Positions 22,906-33,368 of a stretch of DNA of 64,000 nt are shown here, piece after piece; the first letter of the stretch is position 1; each line of letters opens with the position of its first letter. Source of the stretch: Strobilurus pachycystidiatus (lineage: Eukaryota > Basidiomycota > Agaricomycetes > Agaricales > Physalacriaceae); NCBI GenBank assembly GCA_019915135.1, contig JAHLMK010000001.1, positions 1,674,001-1,738,000 on the forward strand, read 5' to 3'. The translations under genes and the position numbers were made by a program. The notes under the pieces are model-generated. The model made no database searches, was not told the origin of the DNA, and saw nothing but the letters and a program-made list of their open reading frames with translations.

Positions 22906-23733
22906 ATGAGTGATGTGTCTTATTGGAAAGGCGCCAATGACACCGTGGTCAAGGGTACCGTGATAACTGGCTCGTTCTCCCTTTTCCTTGCCTAGCTGCA
23001 TGCACTGACTGTCTCGAAGGCGGCACCAGCGCGTTCGTGACTGGCATATATCAAATATTCAAGAAGGAGCCACAATACGGTCGGCTCTCGGCCGTTGCTG
23101 CTCTCAATGGTGGCATAACTGCAGTGGTGTTTTTCAGTGCGTTCACCCGCGGAACTTAGTCGGAAAGCGTTCATCACCCGCTCATAGGCTTGCGGGAATA
23201 CCTCATCAGTCCTGCATTAATCGCGACTGTTCCTACCACTGACTATGCCCGTCAACGTCAGTTATACGGCTGGAAATCCACTGAATCAGAAGGTCGTCTT
23301 CCTGAACGAAGCTGGTCAGAAATTAGGACCAGCGGCCTCGCCGATACATGGATCAGCGGGATGCTGACGGGTGGAGGCCTCCGTGGGCTGATAGGTGCGT
23401 TGCTCGTCCCTCTAATAGCTCCTCGTTGCTTATGGCAGAACAGCTGGTCGGGCCGCCATTATCCCTGGCGCACTCACGACCGGACTCATAACTGCTCTAC
23501 TGCAACTTGGCTACAACGAGATGCAGGTCATGCGCATAACGTATGTCGCGGGGCGGCAAAACGAAGTATCGAAACCTTCCGAACCGTTCATATCGCCTCG
23601 TGTCTTGGGTTGGTTTGGGCTCACTAAGTATACTGATGATGAATACCTCAAAACCCTGAAGAAGCAAAAAGAGGGCTACCTGATCAAAATACGCGAATTG
23701 GAAGCCGAAATCGAGGCCGAGCAGAAAAAATGA
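22906..23733 (+). CDS. Conserved fungal membrane protein with Tim17/22-like glycine-rich segments
   Basis: Proposed exons start at ATG 22906 (MSDVSYWKGANDTVVK). They join over a 65-nt intron to GGTSAFVTGIYQIFKK, then to a hydrophobic glycine-rich segment (LSAVAALNGGITAVVFFGLR), a polar middle, a second segment (GMLTGGGLRGLI), and a third membrane stretch (AIIPGALTTGLITALLQLGY). The protein ends with a charged coiled-coil tail (KIRELEAEIEAEQKK) before TGA at 23731-23733. Length is about 230 residues. The short glycine-zipper helices recall the Tim17/Tim22/NDUFA11 family of mitochondrial inner-membrane proteins, but I cannot prove membership. The first splice is my choice among several acceptors. 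It lies just downstream of UTP21, same strand. Confidence 0.6.
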
Positions 23734-23819
23734 CCATCGACATAGTATATCCTCTAATAGACAACCTTAATATCACTCTACCCACGACAAACCTCGCCTC
23801 GTTCTTTCCTAAGCGCTTG

Positions 23820-25143
23820 TCAAGGAACCTCTTTTATTTCGGTCATTCCCTTGGCACCGTTTGCGATCCCTGCAATGATAATCTTCCTGCCTGATACCCC
23901 CAATGCATTCACTTTGACTATCTTCTCTGTCTGACCTCGCCAGAGCGGAGTGACAGTACTTTCGGCGCCGTTGTCAGGCGTCGAAATGCGAACCTGCTTT
24001 ACGACCCCCAGAAGGCTCGAGAAGGTCAGGACGTCTGGATCTGAGAATGCTCTGCTCGTCGGCTTTCCAGTCAGTTCCTATCCGCACGAAGTGAAAAGAA
24101 AGCTCACAGCGCGACGATGGGCCCATCCGCTTGTGAGTTCGTAGTGATGCAACGTCCGTCTAGTCCATTCCATTTTCTGACCTTTTTCTTGGATGATCGT
24201 TTGATGCCTCCGTATCCTAGCATAATACGTCCATCCGCGGTTCCAGCCGCAAGCAGGCCATGAGACGAGACAGCCAGACACATCACGAATGGCGGTGATA
24301 ATGACGTTCCCCCCATGGACAAGAGTGAATCTGTACTTCTGTGAAAATCTTTCTCGGGAATATTGAAGATAAATAGTGCACCAACGAGATACTCCGACAT
24401 TTTGGTCCCCTGAACATGGTCGAAGTGCAACAACGCTTGATCATATCCACCACTAACGAGTTCCTTGGGTCTAGAAGGAATGAATCTGACAGATCCGCAT
24501 ATCTGCACACCAGTCAAGCAGCGCGTCGAAAATAGTGGGCGGCAACGTACGCTGGCGTGCTTGGCCTTCATTATTTTGACGGACTTCAACTTGAGATCCA
24601 CAACTCCGACAGAGCCTGAGTCGGTGCTGAAGGCGAGAAAGGTGTCATTTTCGTCGATGCATATCTAGCTCTAACATCTTCAGAGGCCAAAAGAGACGCG
24701 TTCAAAAGGGGCGTACCTCGTTCAACACATCATCGTCGTCCTCGGTACAGACGTCAATGGTATCGGAAGCGTCAGAAGGCCCAAGTATCATTGCCGGTGA
24801 ATTCAAATTGAAGGAGAACACCTGCGGCGAGTGTGTTGTGTGAACGGATAGAGGAAGCTACAATGAGAATGCCCACTCGTTTCCCACAAGCAAGCCAGCA
24901 GTCAGATATGGCCGAGTTCGTGCTCCTAAGGCAGGCCACGGAGGAGACTTCTGAACCTAGTCCTCTGACCGCTTTCAAAACATTTTGTTGACCGGTCAGA
25001 CTATAGACGCGTAAAGTGCCATCATCTTGAGGTCAAGATGTCAGAGCATTGTCAAAGAAGAGCTGTAAGAATTTACCGCATCCAGTGAAGAGATGATTTC
25101 CCGCAATTGCAAGAGAGCAAACAGGTGCAGGCGTTTGCATCAT
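23820..25143 (-). CDS. WD40-repeat protein, WDR53-like
   Basis: Small WD40 propeller protein. The start at 25143 gives MMQTPAPVCSLAIAGNHLFT, and a splice adds DDGTLRVYSLTGQQNVLKAV. A 40-nt intron then leads to VFSFNLNSPAMILG and an acidic stretch (CTEDDDDVLNE). Later exons give FLAFSTDSGSVGVVDL, IPSRPKELVSGGYDQALLHFD (the segment most like human WDR53) and LAVSSHGLLAAGTADGRIMLG. The C-terminal exons include IKVNALGVSGRKIIIAG-like sequence (here KIVKVNALGVSG) and end MTEIKEVP with TGA at 23820-23822. WDR53 is a candidate DDB1-CUL4-associated factor in animals; a CUL4 gene is also present in this window, but a partnership is only an inference. Confidence 0.75.
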
Positions 25144-25595
25144 GGGCAAGAGCGAAGGTTGCCGTATCCGCTTTTGGTAATTTCGATTCCCGATCAGAGG
25201 GCGCGCTCGTTCCTTCCCTCCTCCTCTGAGCTCTCTCCCCGCATGGTGCCTTTCTTGCTCTGTTGTCTATATTGACCTATTGGTCATTATCTATAACTCT
25301 ATGAACCCTGATCACAGCTAGCCAGCTGTAGTACACGAAAGGATGTTACGCCACAAGTATCAGCACGTCTTGGCATTGCGACAGCTTCCGTGAAGCCTCG
25401 GCTCTTATGAACCTGTAAGTCTTGTCTATTATTGCTGGTGCCCTTCATGATTCCCATCAGATTCGGCGCATTCTCGTGACCTACATGAGTTGAAAGCTAC
25501 CACACTAGCGATCTTTAATTTCCGGCCGCCCGGAAACTATATATGCCTGGCAGAGGCAGTAGTTTCAGGCAGCACTACCCAGCTCGACCCGAGCA
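25144..25595. promoter_or_regulatory. Divergent promoter region of WDR53-like gene and GMC oxidoreductase 1
   Basis: This 450-bp head-to-head spacer holds no gene that I can support. A TATATA run at about 25539-25544, roughly 50 bp before the GMC start, is a plausible TATA box for the oxidoreductase. Confidence 0.45.
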
Positions 25596-27838
25596 TGACG
25601 CCGCTCACCTTGTCTCTTTTGCTCTCAGCTCTGTTATCGCCTGCGTTGGGGACTGTCTACGAGTCTTTGGACAGCCTGCCCCGAAAACACTTCGACTTCA
25701 TCATCATTGGAGGTAGAGTGACTTAGATCGCTCTCTATTTTGATGCATCCTACTGAATAGATGAAGGTGGGACAGCTGGAAATGTACTCGCAAATCGCTT
25801 GACCGAAAATGACAAGCATGAAGTTCTGGTTCTCGAGGCCGGCGGATCGTACGTCGTCTCCTGCAGCATCTGTATCTCAGTCCATCATTCTCAGTCAGGA
25901 ATGATGGCGTTCTCTTGTCCGAAGTGCCTTTCTTCTGTCCTGAGATAACCCCGGCCACGAACTGGGATTGGAACTTCACTACGACCTCACAGTCTGGATT
26001 GAACGGTCGCCCTCTCCCATACCCAAGAGGCTTCATGCTTGGAGGCAGCAGCTCAGTCAGTGAGTCATCGGCACCATCGCCGATCTTCCCGAGTCTGAAC
26101 TGCTTAGACTTCATGGTCTACACTCGAGGCTCCGCGGACGATTATAACCGTTATGCTCGCATTGCTGGTGACGATGGGTGGTCATGGAAGAGCATGCTTC
26201 CCTACATTCTCAAAGTGCGATCCATTCGTCGATGAAGCGCGCACTAACTAAACTAGTCCCTTAGAATGAAAGATTTGTGGCACCTTCAGACGCTCACAAT
26301 ATATCTGGTCAATTCGATCCTGGAGTGCATAACTACAAAGGTATCAACTCAGTGAGTCTGCCCGGTTATAGCCGCGGATCAGATAGATGGGTCATGGAGG
26401 CTGTCGACCAACTCAGTGAGGAGTTTCCTTATGTGCTCGACTACAACGCGGGCTCTGCGACTGGAATAGGTAGGTAGCTTCTGTATGGACAATCATCCTT
26501 CTGTCTGACTCGTTTCACAGGCTGGGCCCAATCGACAGTAGGAAACGGTACAAGAAGTAGCTCGGCCACATCTTATCTTGCCCCAAAGTACAGGAATCGA
26601 TCGAATCTCCATGTTCTGCTTCATTCATATGTGACGCGAATTCTTCCTTCGATAGATGCCGTTACATTGCCAGAGTTCGATGTGGTCGAATTCTCACAAG
26701 GCCCCAATCGAAGTCAGTCTATTGACTGCTTCTCTTGTAACACCACTGATTTGCCTCATTCTTCAGCTCTCCACACACTCTCCGCGAAGCGCGAAATAGT
26801 TGTCTCGGCAGGTGCAATTGGCACACCTCACATCCTTCTAAACTCGGGAATTGGAGATTCTGCTGCGTTAAGAGCATCTGGGATAGAGCCGATTATTCAC
26901 TTGCCGAGCGTTGGTCAGAATTTGACAGATCACCCGCGTTGGGCTATTTCATGGTCAATCAAGGACAACAATACTTTCGAAAGTGTATATTGGAGAAACA
27001 GTACATTCCAGGAAGAAGCTTTGGAACAATGGAAGGAAACACGCACTGGATTCCTCGCAACGCCGCCTAACAACCAATTCGGCTTCCTTCGTTTTCCAGA
27101 GGGGGATGTTCAATGGGAGGATCGTTGCGCCGGCCCAGATAGTCCCCAGTACGAGCTCATATTTGTCGTAGGTTTTTTGCACTCCTCCAATCTGCAAACT
27201 CATCAGAAGACCCTTACAGAATGGCATTCAACGCGCAGCTGTAATACCAGAGACGGGAAATTCATTCATCATCACGACTGTCGTCCTTTGCCCTTTGTCA
27301 AGTAAGCTTCGGATTCAATCGATGACGAAGACCTCCCAATCATGTTCTAGGGGGGAATGTCTCCATCGCTGGCACCGACTTCTTCGCGCCGCCTCTGATC
27401 AATCCTAACTTCCTCTCGAACCCACAAGATCTTGCAATCATGAGGGCCGTAGTTGAGCGGGCGGAGCACTTTGCTACCGCACCAGTCTTCAAGGACTATA
27501 TTATCGAGCAGTTGAGCACGACTTCGGATGATGATATTCGCAATGGGGTGTCCAGCATCTATCACCCTGTCAGTACCGCTAGCATGTCTCCATCTGGTGC
27601 GGACTGGGGCGTCGTCGATCCGGACCTGCGTCTCAAAGGAGCCAGAGGCGTCCGAATTGTGGATGCAAGCGTCCTGGTGAGTCTCAACCTCGCGCCCGAG
27701 TATTTGTATCATTAACGCGGGCTTTACTCGCAGCCATTTATTCCTTCAGCTCATACGCAAGTAGCAGTGTACGCCTTTGCTGAAAGGGCCTCAGATTTGA
27801 TTAAAGAACACTGGAAGTTGATCAACGGACCACCTTGA
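25596..27838 (+). CDS. Secreted GMC oxidoreductase 1 (AA3 aryl-alcohol-oxidase-like)
   Basis: FAD-dependent glucose-methanol-choline oxidoreductase, probably secreted and donating H2O2 or oxidising alcohols or sugars. ATG 25596 opens a signal peptide (MTPLTLSLLLSALLSPALG). The Rossmann fold reads [19 protein letters not shown], split by an intron, then [11 protein letters not shown] signature 1 is around [14 protein letters not shown], and signature 2 is [17 protein letters not shown]. The two active-site histidines are visible in YHPVSTASM and in PSAHTQVAVYA. Many NxS/T sites fit glycosylation. Length is about 600 residues over at least eight exons, stop 27836-27838. All landmarks are intact. 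It has a close paralogue at 40775-43001 on the other strand. Confidence 0.93.
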
Positions 27839-28291
27839 ACTTGCTTGAAACTATCATACTCTGATGCGTGTACATATCCCTAACCACAGTGAGGAGAAAA
27901 GATTGCATTCCAGTCTTTGTCTGAAACTTAACAAGACCGGAATGCGAGTGAGGCATTGACGGACCCGGGATTTTTATCGAGAAAGCTCTGTAGTAGTATG
28001 ACTTCGGAGTCTCAGTCTGTACTCAGAATGTAAGGAAAAAGTAACCGAGTATTCGATTTGTTAAACTGGTACTATGCAAGCTAAGTCTTGCGCGGAGTGC
28101 CACAGGCAATAGAGCCACATCCGTGAGCAGATGCCCAGATACGACTGGCGCGTCACGAACAATTGGATATCTGATCCGCTCTGGCAGCACATGGGCCGCC
28201 CCTGAGGGTGGTACTTAGTTATGACGATGCATCGTCCTCCTCATTGAATCCGTCACCACTGCCTTATCTTTCAATACATTTCTCATCGACA
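27839..28291. other. Intergenic region upstream of the glutamine synthetase gene
   Basis: No gene is recognised. A CTTATC (GATAAG on the other strand) lies about 30 bp before the next start codon, a possible GATA-factor site, but one hexamer is weak evidence. Confidence 0.45.
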
Positions 28292-30454
28292 ATGTCACCC
28301 ACAGCAGGTGCCCCCAAGTCTCTGGACGACCTCACCGGTCTCCTTGCAAACGATATCAAGGTCAAAGTCGCGGGTATGTTGTTCATTTGCAAGGTGTAGA
28401 GCTAGCTGACCATCTTGCATCCTCCTTCCAGGAATCGATGGTATTATATCGCCTCTTGCCTACACTTCATATTTTCTGATCCTCCGGCGTAGTGGATGGC
28501 GTCCTTCGTGGCAAATTCATGGCGCGTCGTCTGCGTCTTCCGACACCAACAACACGCTGACGATCTCCTTGCAGAGCAAAGAGAAATTCATCAGTGCAGC
28601 CAAACCAGACGGATTTGGCTTCTGCAGTGTTGTCTTGTGGGCTCTTTCCCTATGACGCGCGGGAAGAGGACTTATCATTACCATCGCGTTATAGCGGATG
28701 GGATCTACATGACACCGTGTATTCCAGAGAATTGCTGATATCCAACAAGGCCAACGGATACCGCGACCTCATTGCGACTATTGATCTGTCAACCTACCGT
28801 CGAATTCCCTGGGAAGACAATGTTCCCTTCTTCCTCGTTTCCTTCCAGGACCCCGATTCTCGCGAGCCGCTTGTCGTGGACCCACGCAGCATTCTAAAGA
28901 TCACCACTGATCGCGCAAGCACCTTTGGCTACCAATGCTTTGCTGGCGTGGAATACGAGGTATGAATCCTCGTTCAACCCGTACATGATTGAGCTTACTA
29001 TTACTGCCGTAGTTCTTCAACTTCAAAGGTATGTCGTGGGCCCGGTTGACTACACTATACTTCTACTCTTGTATACAGAAACTCCGGAGACATTGGCGCA
29101 GAAGAACTTCCACAATCTGACCCCCCTTACTCCCGGAAGTACGTGCTCTGGTTTTCTAGTCTTTTCTTTGCTCATACGCGACGATAGTGCACGGCTACTC
29201 ACTTCTACGCACCCAGCTCAACAACGACTATTTCCATGATATCTTCAATATTGGAGCACAGTTCGGCGTAGATATCGAGGGACATCGTTGAGACGATCTA
29301 CTTGGTGTCAGGTCCATTCGTCTGACATCGGGTCATAGATACGGAAACTGGCCCTGGTGTCTTCGAGACCGCATTGGCGTACACAAGCGCTCTGAGGATG
29401 GCGGACAACGCAATCCTCTTCAAGTACTTGGCGAAGAGCATTGGGATGAAGCGTGGCGTAGTTCCCAGCTTTATGGCTAAGCCGTGGGGTAATGTGAGTT
29501 TACCGTTCTTGACACACTGATACTCGCCTTCTGACATTTTCAAAAGCTTCCAGGATGCAGCGGGTGAGTGTCATGCAAATTATGAACCATCTGAGATTCA
29601 CCTGTAACAGGCATATACACATTTCATTGCGTAACGAAGCCGGAGACAACATCTTTGCATTACCGAAGGGAGAGGCACGAGAAGGGGCCGCCTTTGAGGA
29701 TACCAAGTACATCAGCGAGACCGCTGAGCAGTTTCTGGCGGGTGTTCTGGATGGCATCGCAGACAGTGAGCCAGCTTCGCGAACTGTATTTACTGTCATG
29801 CTAATCTGCTTGTAGTTATGCCGATGGTAAGTGCTACAGCCGCATAAGACATTGTCTCTTACTCTCGCAGCTGGTACCGACCATTAACGGCTATAAGCGC
29901 CTCGTTGGAGGCGAGGCATTCTGGGCTCCCAATGCTGTTACATACGGCTACGACTCGCGTGCGGCGTCTATTCGAGTGTTATCTCCACCGTCGGTGCCAC
30001 CCTCAGCGACACGCTTCGAAATCCGCGTTCCAGGTGCCGACATGAACCCATACTTTGCTCTTAGCGCCGTCTTCCTGCTCGGGCTGCGAGGTATCGAGAA
30101 GAAGATGGAACTCACGACTCCGCCCATCTCTCATTTCTCGCCGGAAGATAAGAAGAACGGAAAGGTTGGTGTCAGTCCACGTTTCTTGAGTGAGATTGAA
30201 CGCCATCGGCAGGTTAAGATGCTTCCTGTGTCTCTGGAAACGGCTACGATACGCATGATGCAGCCCGACAGCGTCGCACGCGAGCCTGAGATGTTTGGGG
30301 ACGTCTTCGTGGAACATTTCGGCGGCACACGAGAACACGAAGTCAAATTATGGAATGAGGCCGTTACGAACTGGGAAGGTACAACTCTATATACCTCGTA
30401 TGACTGTGTTGAGCTAATGATTGTCTAGTCGAGCGATATATTGAGCTTGCGTGA
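28292..30454 (+). CDS. Glutamine-synthetase-like enzyme, FluG/type-I family, stand-alone domain
   Basis: Ligase of the GlnA/FluG branch rather than the fungal type-II GS used for ammonia assimilation. The start at 28292 gives MSPTAGAPKSLDDLTGLL. The N-terminal beta-grasp part includes KEKFISAAKPDGFGFCSVVF, joined to WDLHDTVYSRELL. Catalytic-domain landmarks are EGHHTETGPGVFETALAYT, LPGCSGHIHISLRN (metal and substrate loop), VPTINGYKRLVGGEAFWAP and the ATP/arginine strip RFEIRVPGADMNPYFALSA. The last exon follows a splice at 30428 and ends VERYIELA. About ten exons, roughly 480 residues. There is no amidohydrolase domain, unlike full-length FluG, so it is a stand-alone ligase; its amine substrate (for instance a polyamine) is unknown. 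Confidence 0.87.
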
Positions 30455-30520
30455 GCTAGTGAAAGCGAATGCATCGAAATAATGTAGATAGATTGTTCTG
30501 GTCGTCTTTGGAATTCACTA

Positions 30521-31448
30521 TCATGCGCTGCACTCGACTTCTTTCGGTAGACCTTGCAGCCAATTCATGAAGTGCGGAACGTCCTGGATGGAAGAGATTG
30601 AGACGAACGCTTGAGACAAAAGGAAGGAACACGTACTTCTGCGATCTTGCTTGGCATGGATGATTCGACGATGAAGGTGGGTATGCTTCCTCCAGGTGTG
30701 CTCGACGTCGCCATTCGCCACTCTGCTTTGCCGTTCTCGAGCTCGGTAAGACGTTCCACACTGACGTAGCGCCCCTTGATACCCTTTTCCTCCAGCGCTT
30801 CCAGTTCGGGATCGTCGGACAGGTCGATTGGGATGGACACTATTATTCTATATAGTATAGGCGTTAGAGGATGCCATGCGGTATGGCCGACAGAGTTTCA
30901 CATACCCACAGCGGGGAGATGTCTCTTTGAGGTCGACAACTTGCAGTACGGTGAAGACCCGTGGTTTGACCGGCGGGGTAAACTTGTAGTACAGAGTCCA
31001 GATGGTTTGGTTAGGCGAGATATCCTTGACTTTGGTGACCTTGTGGATGTCGGGAATGAACCTATAATTGGGGCGTCAAAGGGCGTGAGGACCGGTTATT
31101 GGGGTGACCGTACTCTTTCTCATGGAGTGCCTTGTCCGCGCCTAGCTTGCTCCATATCTGATCAAAGGTTGCTTCGCTGGCAGCGTGCTCGCTGACGCGA
31201 CAGTGCCACGGCGCGCCGTCGTCAGCGCGCTTGGGGCGGTTGGAGGTCTTGACTATCTTGTGGTATGTCTTTCCTGCTTTCCACGAGGGCGTGGAGTCGA
31301 TGAGGGCCTTCCCAGCGGCGAGGATGGCAGCGTCATCGGGTAACTCTGGGCAGAGACAGTCAATGGAGGACGGTGGATGACGAGAGGGCCTACGTGATGG
31401 CTTGAGCGGGGTAACAGAGAGCTTGACGGGGGTGGTCGACGGGGACAT
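30521..31448 (-). CDS. DUF3074 (START/SRPBCC-fold) protein
   Basis: Conserved fungal protein with the START-like DUF3074 domain; lipid or hydrophobic ligand binding is suspected for the fold, but no function is established. The start at 31448 gives MSPSTTPVKLSVTPLKPS, then WKAGKTYHKIVKTSNRPK and WHCRVSEHAASEATFDQIW (domain onset). A later exon gives FIPDIHKVTKVKDISPNQT, followed by IVSIPIDLSDDPELEALEEKG and GKAEWRMATSSTPGGSIPTF. The last exon ends MNWLQGLPKEVECSA. The join between NNR and FIPD seems to need an intron of only about 31 nt at 31070-31100, which is unusually short and may mean I have misplaced one boundary. Confidence 0.8.
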
Positions 31449-31577
31449 TGCTTGATGGATGGTGGTTGGGAAAGGTCTGAGAGCAACCTATTATAGGCTG
31501 CGGCAACCGGCAACGGCGGTTGATCGTGGTTTGACTGGCGACGGGTATGGACAAGGAAGGTGGTATTATGCAGATGG

Positions 31578-32160
31578 TCATACAGTGGCGTCTGCTAGGT
31601 GTGTCCGGACGTTCTTTAGTCCAAAGTAACGGTCCCGGCCTCTCTCCAGCTCATCGCGGGGCAATTTCTCACCCTTGACGCGCACTACTCCGACGTACTT
31701 GCGTTCTCCGTTCATGTACTTTTGCTTGTAGAATCGTACATACCCAGGGATGAGCGCGAATATAGTGTGATCGCGTCCTATTCCAACCTGAGAAGGTATC
31801 AGAAGCAGTGGGCAGAAGGTAAATGGAAACTCGCATTGTCGGATGGGTGGAAGACAGTCCCGCGTTGGCGAACGATGATGTTTCCCGGAATCACGTATTG
31901 GTCTGGCCGAGAATCAGTGCTGCGACAACGACCGGCAAGAGGAGGGGCCACCAGAGAATTTTTTTACACCCAGACGCTTTCCTGGCGAGCCACCATGATT
32001 GGCAATTGTTCCACCGGCACGTTTTGTTGCAGTTCGGACAGCACCAAGACCTGCGCCAATTGTTCAGCAAAACAAATGGACAAAAGCCGAACAAAAGAGT
32101 CTTGCCGAACGGATTGAAGGGCCCTGATGCTCGCTCTAAACAACGAGAAAGAAAGGCCAT
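31578..32160 (-). CDS. MRPL27: Mitochondrial ribosomal protein bL27m
   Basis: Large-subunit mitoribosome protein. Exon 1 (ATG 32160) encodes only MAFLS plus part of an Arg codon and splices over about 95 nt to RLGAVRTATKRAGGTIANH. The conserved block GGSPGKRLGVKKFS then joins DQYVIPGNIIVRQRGTVFHP. The next junction appears to use a GC donor (AAT followed by GCGAGT) with a 37-nt intron at 31798-31834, restoring VGIGRDHTIFALIPGYVRFY. The C-terminus, KYVGVVRVKGEKLPRDELER and RDRYFGLKN, is typical of fungal bL27m. The stop is at 31578-31580. An upstream ATG at 32226 is less likely because a TATA-like element sits beside it. Head-to-head with SKP1. Confidence 0.88.
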
Positions 32161-32228
32161 GTTCTGCTTTGGGAGAGAGAACAAAGGCCAGCAGCGCCTC
32201 GCCGGTGATCGCCGGACAGTGTCCATAT

Positions 32229-32236
32229 TATATAAG
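32229..32236 (+). promoter_or_regulatory. TATA box in the MRPL27-SKP1 divergent promoter
   Basis: TATATAAG sits 78 bp before the SKP1 ATG in the 153-bp spacer between the two divergent genes. It reads in the SKP1 direction. Confidence 0.45.
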
Positions 32237-32313
32237 TCATTACGCGGGCATCACTGCTTTCTTCCACTCACACCTCACACCACACGCCAACTCAACCTTA
32301 TTCCACATTCACC

Positions 32314-33077
32314 ATGGTCTTGCTTGTTACCTCCGACAACGAACAGTTCAACACCGACAAGGATGTCGTCGAGCGCTCTGTGCTCATCAAAAACATGCTC
32401 GAGGGTCCGCCTTTATCGCTCTTCTGCATTTCTGTGGCTGACACGAGGAGCGTGCAGATGTCGGCGAGTCCGATCAACCCATTCCTCTGCCCAATGTCTC
32501 GTCGAGCGTGTTGAAGAAGGTAGCGTGGCCGGCCTGCTCGTCATCGATGTGCTCACCGTGCGCTAGGTGCTCGAATACTGTGAACACCATCGCGGTGAAC
32601 CCTTACCGGCACCGGACGCCGACTCGAGCCAGGACGACACCCGCAAGCGCACAACGGACATCTCCGAGTGGGATCAGAAGTTCATAACTGTTGACCAGGA
32701 GATGCTGTTTGAGATCATCCTCGCCGCCAACTATCTCGACATCAAATCCCTTCTGTATGGGCCACAGAGTTTCTTTCACCCTTTTTTTCTCACGCCTCAA
32801 TAGCGACGTTGGCTGCAAGACAGTCGCGAACATGATCAAGGGCAAGACGCCCGAGGAGATCCGCAAACTCTTCAACATCGTCAACGACTTCACGCCAGAA
32901 GAGGAGGTAAGCGGCTGTTGGCCCCTGATCTTTGTCAACGCGCCTCATTCTGACTCTTTTTCCTTCACTTTTCCAACCTTCCAGGCTCAAATCAAGAAAG
33001 AGAACGTATGTATTCCACTCTGCCGTCTTGACTCACGAGCTTACTTTTTTCAACAGGAATGGGCGGAGGACCGATGA
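32314..33077 (+). CDS. SKP1: SCF ubiquitin ligase adaptor Skp1
   Basis: Links F-box proteins to Cul1 in SCF ligases and also acts in kinetochore and RAVE complexes. Five or six exons: [20 protein letters not shown], then the BTB/POZ-like segment [18 protein letters not shown] and [17 protein letters not shown]. These are followed by the linker and [40 protein letters not shown], and the C-terminal F-box-binding region [20 protein letters not shown]. The end is NEWAEDR with TGA at 33075-33077. About 160 residues, the normal Skp1 length. Exon joins I checked (32410, 32518, 32758, 32910) keep frame. All core family residues are present. Confidence 0.96.
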
Positions 33078-33368
33078 AGGGTTCCGTTGTAGTTCTCTTG
33101 CTGTCATTGTGCCTTCCTCTTATGTACTCACTCGAAACCAACCTGCTTTTTTTTCTCGTACCCTCTTTCCCGCTATAATGTAAACCACTTCCCAGTGTGC
33201 CAGAATCAGACTGAGACGCGCGCGAAAGCGCTCCCGTAAAATGACTGGTCTCATCAATCAAAAGACGCCGGTGAAGTGACGTAAGCCGGCTGTGATTCCG
33301 AGATTTCGATTTGCCTTGCCGGCGTTCATTCCCTCTTACAGCTTGCTTTCAGCCTTCATCAGCGCTGC

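Noticed and set aside
32224..32226. Alternative upstream start codon for bL27m at 32226
   Set aside because: It lies next to a TATATAAG element and would need an unexplained N-terminal extension. The start at 32160 gives a clean MAFLSRLGAVRTATK junction.
31823..32566. A 247-codon plus-strand open frame
   Set aside because: It runs through the antisense of bL27m exons and into the first SKP1 exons in the wrong frame. Both real genes are strongly supported by conserved motifs.
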